Origin: Lates calcarifer
Taxonomy: Eukaryota; Chordata; Actinopteri; Centropomidae
Length of the DNA: 64,000 nucleotides
NCBI RefSeq assembly: GCF_001640805.2
Contig: NC_066838.1
Span: 19,030,749 to 19,094,748, forward strand
Reading direction: 5' to 3'
In this document: positions 61,201 through 64,000 of the stretch, in pieces
Numbering within the stretch: the first letter of the stretch is position 1
How the letters are laid out: the number at the start of each line of letters is the position of its first letter
The notes under the pieces: generated by a model
Databases searched by the model: none
Seen by the model: the letters and a program-made list of their open reading frames with translations, nothing else
What the model was told of the DNA's origin: nothing
Translations under genes and position numbers: made by a program

Positions 61201-64000
61201 AGCATAAAATAATACACATACACATTCACACAAAACGAACACAGATGAACACACATTGAAAGTGAATAAGCATACCGCACATGCGTGTATGCACCTGCAC
61301 AAGTTCTCTTCCAAAGCGGCTAGTCCAAACCCGCCTCTGCCCTGATAAAAGCAGCAGGTGCATGTGCACACACACACCTATATATAAACTGGGAGAAAAA
61401 TGAATAAGTGGTTGAGCATTGCAGACCGCCCTGTGTGACCCTTTTAGCACCCTTCCACTCCCTCTTTCGCTCGCAGCCCCTCAGTTTCTCATTCTTTCTC
61501 CAACAACCTCATCTCTCACTCCAGTTTCACAGAAAGCCCTTGACTAACCAGAATCATGCGTATGCAGCTGGATTAGTAGCACTCAGGGAAAGAGTACCAC
61601 AACTGATGCAGTACCAGCTTGTTATGGGCTCATGACATTATCTAAGTAATGGCAATGCATTACAAAATTTAAGAGAGCGTAATGAAAATAAATCATACAG
61701 AAGGTCTTAGAAATATTGTATCTTTTAATGCTCAAAAATTAAATTAAATTACATTTTTCTTTATAAATTGCTCCACACAAAATTTCTTGATAAACAGGTT
61801 CTTTGTGGTAAATCCAAAAAGGAAATACATCTCCATGAGGGGCATTATGTATTTATGTATGTGTGGAAATCACATTTACACCAGCAAATTGGATAGAAAT
61901 TCACCTGCTATCTCACACTGATTGGATCTAATGTAACGCTTTTCTTGACCCAACTGAGCTTGAAAAGGCTGATAATTGAATGAATTTACCTGCTGCTCTC
62001 TCTACACAGGAAACAAAGAGAAGTAGAAGGCAGACAAAGCATGGTTTTCCCACAGTTTGAAGCACTTGTGGTAAAAACAAGACATGTCACAATGTCCACT
62101 CTTACTATAAGTGCTTTATTGCTGAACATACCCAAAGTTAGAACCACATCTCGTGGTTTCTGAAATGTTCAAACTCCAAGTGGTTAGTACCCTTTCCCAG
62201 TGCTCCTGACCATGGGAAAAGGCTAAAAACGCTAACATTTAAACAGTGGTAAACAATCTCACCATTTGTCCCTTTGCCCCAGGAGAAAGTGGTTATGTTG
62301 GCCTCTATCACATCCACACAGTGCAAAACATTTCCCATGGTCCCTCTAGGAAAACTGAACACCCACAATGTAATTACAGTTGGGGTGAAGGCATGGTCAA
62401 AAAAAAAAAAAAAGTCTACTTGCCATGTTAGGTGACTGTCACCAGGGATGTATTATGCTAGGCTGGACTATGAAACACAGAGAATTTATTCAATATGCTA
62501 GGTTGATTTTAACAGCTAGTACCTACACACTGTGGGACTCAAGCCAAGGCCTTGTCACTGAGATAGACCTGTGATTACTGTATAAAGCAGACCAAAGAGG
62601 TTTTGCCCATGAGAAACAAAAGCAGGCACAGAGGGAAGATCAAGGATGAGAGCAATAATGGAGAGGAGAAAGAGAGCTGAGAGGGAGGGACGAATGCAAA
62701 GCCGAACAGATTGAAAGTGTCAGCGCCCCACTTTACAGCAGATGGGGATTTCACGATGCACAGCTCTCCTCTCGTTCTCTATTTACTATTCTCCCACTTA
62801 GGCTTAGCGAGAAGCAACTCTTTAGTGAGACTGTCAAGACTCCTGTCTAAATACATTCATATTCTGCTGCACAAACAAGTGCAACACAATTCAGTGCGGT
62901 GATATAAATTTGTAAGCAGCAATATATGGCTACTTGTGTCTATAAGAGTAAATAACAGCAAGCACACAGGCATAAAAATTATTTTCTTCAAGCAAAAGAA
63001 ACCAGAGGCATTACAGTGTAATTGGCTTGATACACACACACAAACGCACATCCTGCTGTCTCCATCCTCAAGGACTGCTGTGGGTTCAGGCGTAGAGCAC
63101 CCAGCTTGGTAATGAGGGAGAAAACTAATATTTGGAGTGCATTAATATTGTTGATCTGAGGTGGCGCTGAGGCTAAGCACACCAGCCAATGCTTGTTTGT
63201 GAAATATGCTGGTGTTTGTGTATTGGAAGTGCAGTGGCAGGCCAGGCGCAGAGCATCACTCAGCCCTGTGCTGGGCAGCTGAACCCTGCAGATCCACTTG
63301 CGCACACTCGACAGCAATCCATCCTCAACCTTCTATTACTCGTATGTGCGCAGATGCACACAGGACTACATCACAAGCACACACGAGCAAAAACCAGATT
63401 CTCATTTACAGAGTAGGCAGAGGAAATGGGACCAGTTCACAGGTTTGCTAATACATGTCATCATGCCTTTCTCTTTTTTTGACAGTGACAAAATGAACCC
63501 TCACAACAAAAATATATCTTACATATAATCATTCTGAGTTTTCTCTATGGTAACAAAATCAATCAACTGTATTTTCATTTATAGTTTTTATACGACGAGA
63601 CAAATTACAGCATTTACTTAAGATATTAAAAAAGATTTATGAGAAGATTTATAATGCAAAATTCTGCCATTCGTTTGCTTATATATTACTGAATTTTTTT
63701 TTTTTCCTGTCCTTGCCAGGAGTTGACCCTTTTTACTGTGCACTGCAGTGAGCAGAGTTGTCTTGTAGTAGGAAATGGTACAGCACATCAACCATTAGTT
63801 AGGGGAAATAAATTACATTGTAATTGTTTTTTGGTGAAAATCCACAACAATGCTGTTATCATTGTCAACTGTATTACTATTACTGATTACTGAACTTCCA
63901 AAACCAGTTTTTAAACTGCATATTATCAGTCAGCTTTAGCATACACTAAACCAGATATATTGGTATTACTGTATTGCCATACCTCGCAAATGGAAACACC
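58279..64000. other. Non-coding stretch, no gene seen
   Basis: It includes a GAAATG-type repeat (listed), an A15 run at 62399-62413 and CA-rich patches at 58467-58490, 61360-61385 and 63030-63050. A plus-strand acceptor-like string (tctctctgtgtccctggggcag, ending about 60690) precedes a 100-codon open frame without a domain or donor. The last 500 bases are AT-rich and featureless. Confidence 0.55.
60069..60113 (+). repeat. Imperfect (GGAAAT)n hexanucleotide repeat
   Basis: About seven units of GGAAAT/GAAATA/GGAAAAT in a row. Confidence 0.9.

Noticed and set aside
62500..62570. String GTGGGACTCAAGCCAAGGCC resembling a SINE B-box complement
   Set aside because: Only a short, loose resemblance; no A box, body or tail.

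Overview
The window looks like non-coding DNA from a ray-finned fish, most likely a percomorph teleost. The evidence is a base composition near 40% GC, many (CA)n microsatellites, a LINE fragment, and several dispersed repeats whose wording I recognise from percomorph genomes. The clearest of these, at about 50.1-50.7 kb, carries the 'aaatttcatggcaatccat' module. I found no complete protein-coding gene, tRNA, rRNA, known microRNA or CRISPR array. Almost all open frames are short, have no recognisable domain, and many run through simple repeats.

Layout. 0-0.43 kb: decayed LINE ORF2 fragment, minus strand. 0.4-4.6 kb: plain sequence with a purine-rich tract and a Z-DNA-prone alternating tract. 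4606-4629: a 24-nt segment on the minus strand between strong splice signals. 4.6-23 kb: mostly featureless, with microsatellites, one GC-richer exon-like open frame (10515-10806, minus) and a 30-bp GATA/E-box motif present twice (17.92 and 20.66 kb). 23.1-24.5 kb: two dense clusters of transcription-factor-like motifs. 25.4-25.7 kb: probable small non-autonomous DNA transposon. 33.1-33.5 kb: two fragments of dispersed fish repeats. 36-37 kb: a 34-nt exon-like segment and a GA/CT inverted tract. 43.7-43.9 kb: two strong minus-strand 3' splice-site-like signals, one directly abutting a 5' splice site (the form of a recursive splice site) and one followed by a 29-nt exon-like segment. 46.5 kb: an 88-nt exon-like segment on the plus strand. 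50.1-50.7 kb: percomorph repeat copy. 51.2 kb: CpG-enriched patch. 52.2-52.6 kb: SINE-like fragment, 11-bp minisatellite and A-rich tail. 55-58 kb: G4 motif, homopolymers and purine tracts. 58-64 kb: microsatellites and nothing else I can name.

Interpretation. The best unifying idea is that the window lies inside one or more long introns of a minus-strand gene, probably neuronal, with tiny exons and a recursive splice site. This is inference. Polypurine tracts are common here and create good-looking acceptors on the opposite strand by chance. RNA-seq or alignment to other fish genomes would decide it. A gene desert with scattered enhancers is the main alternative.
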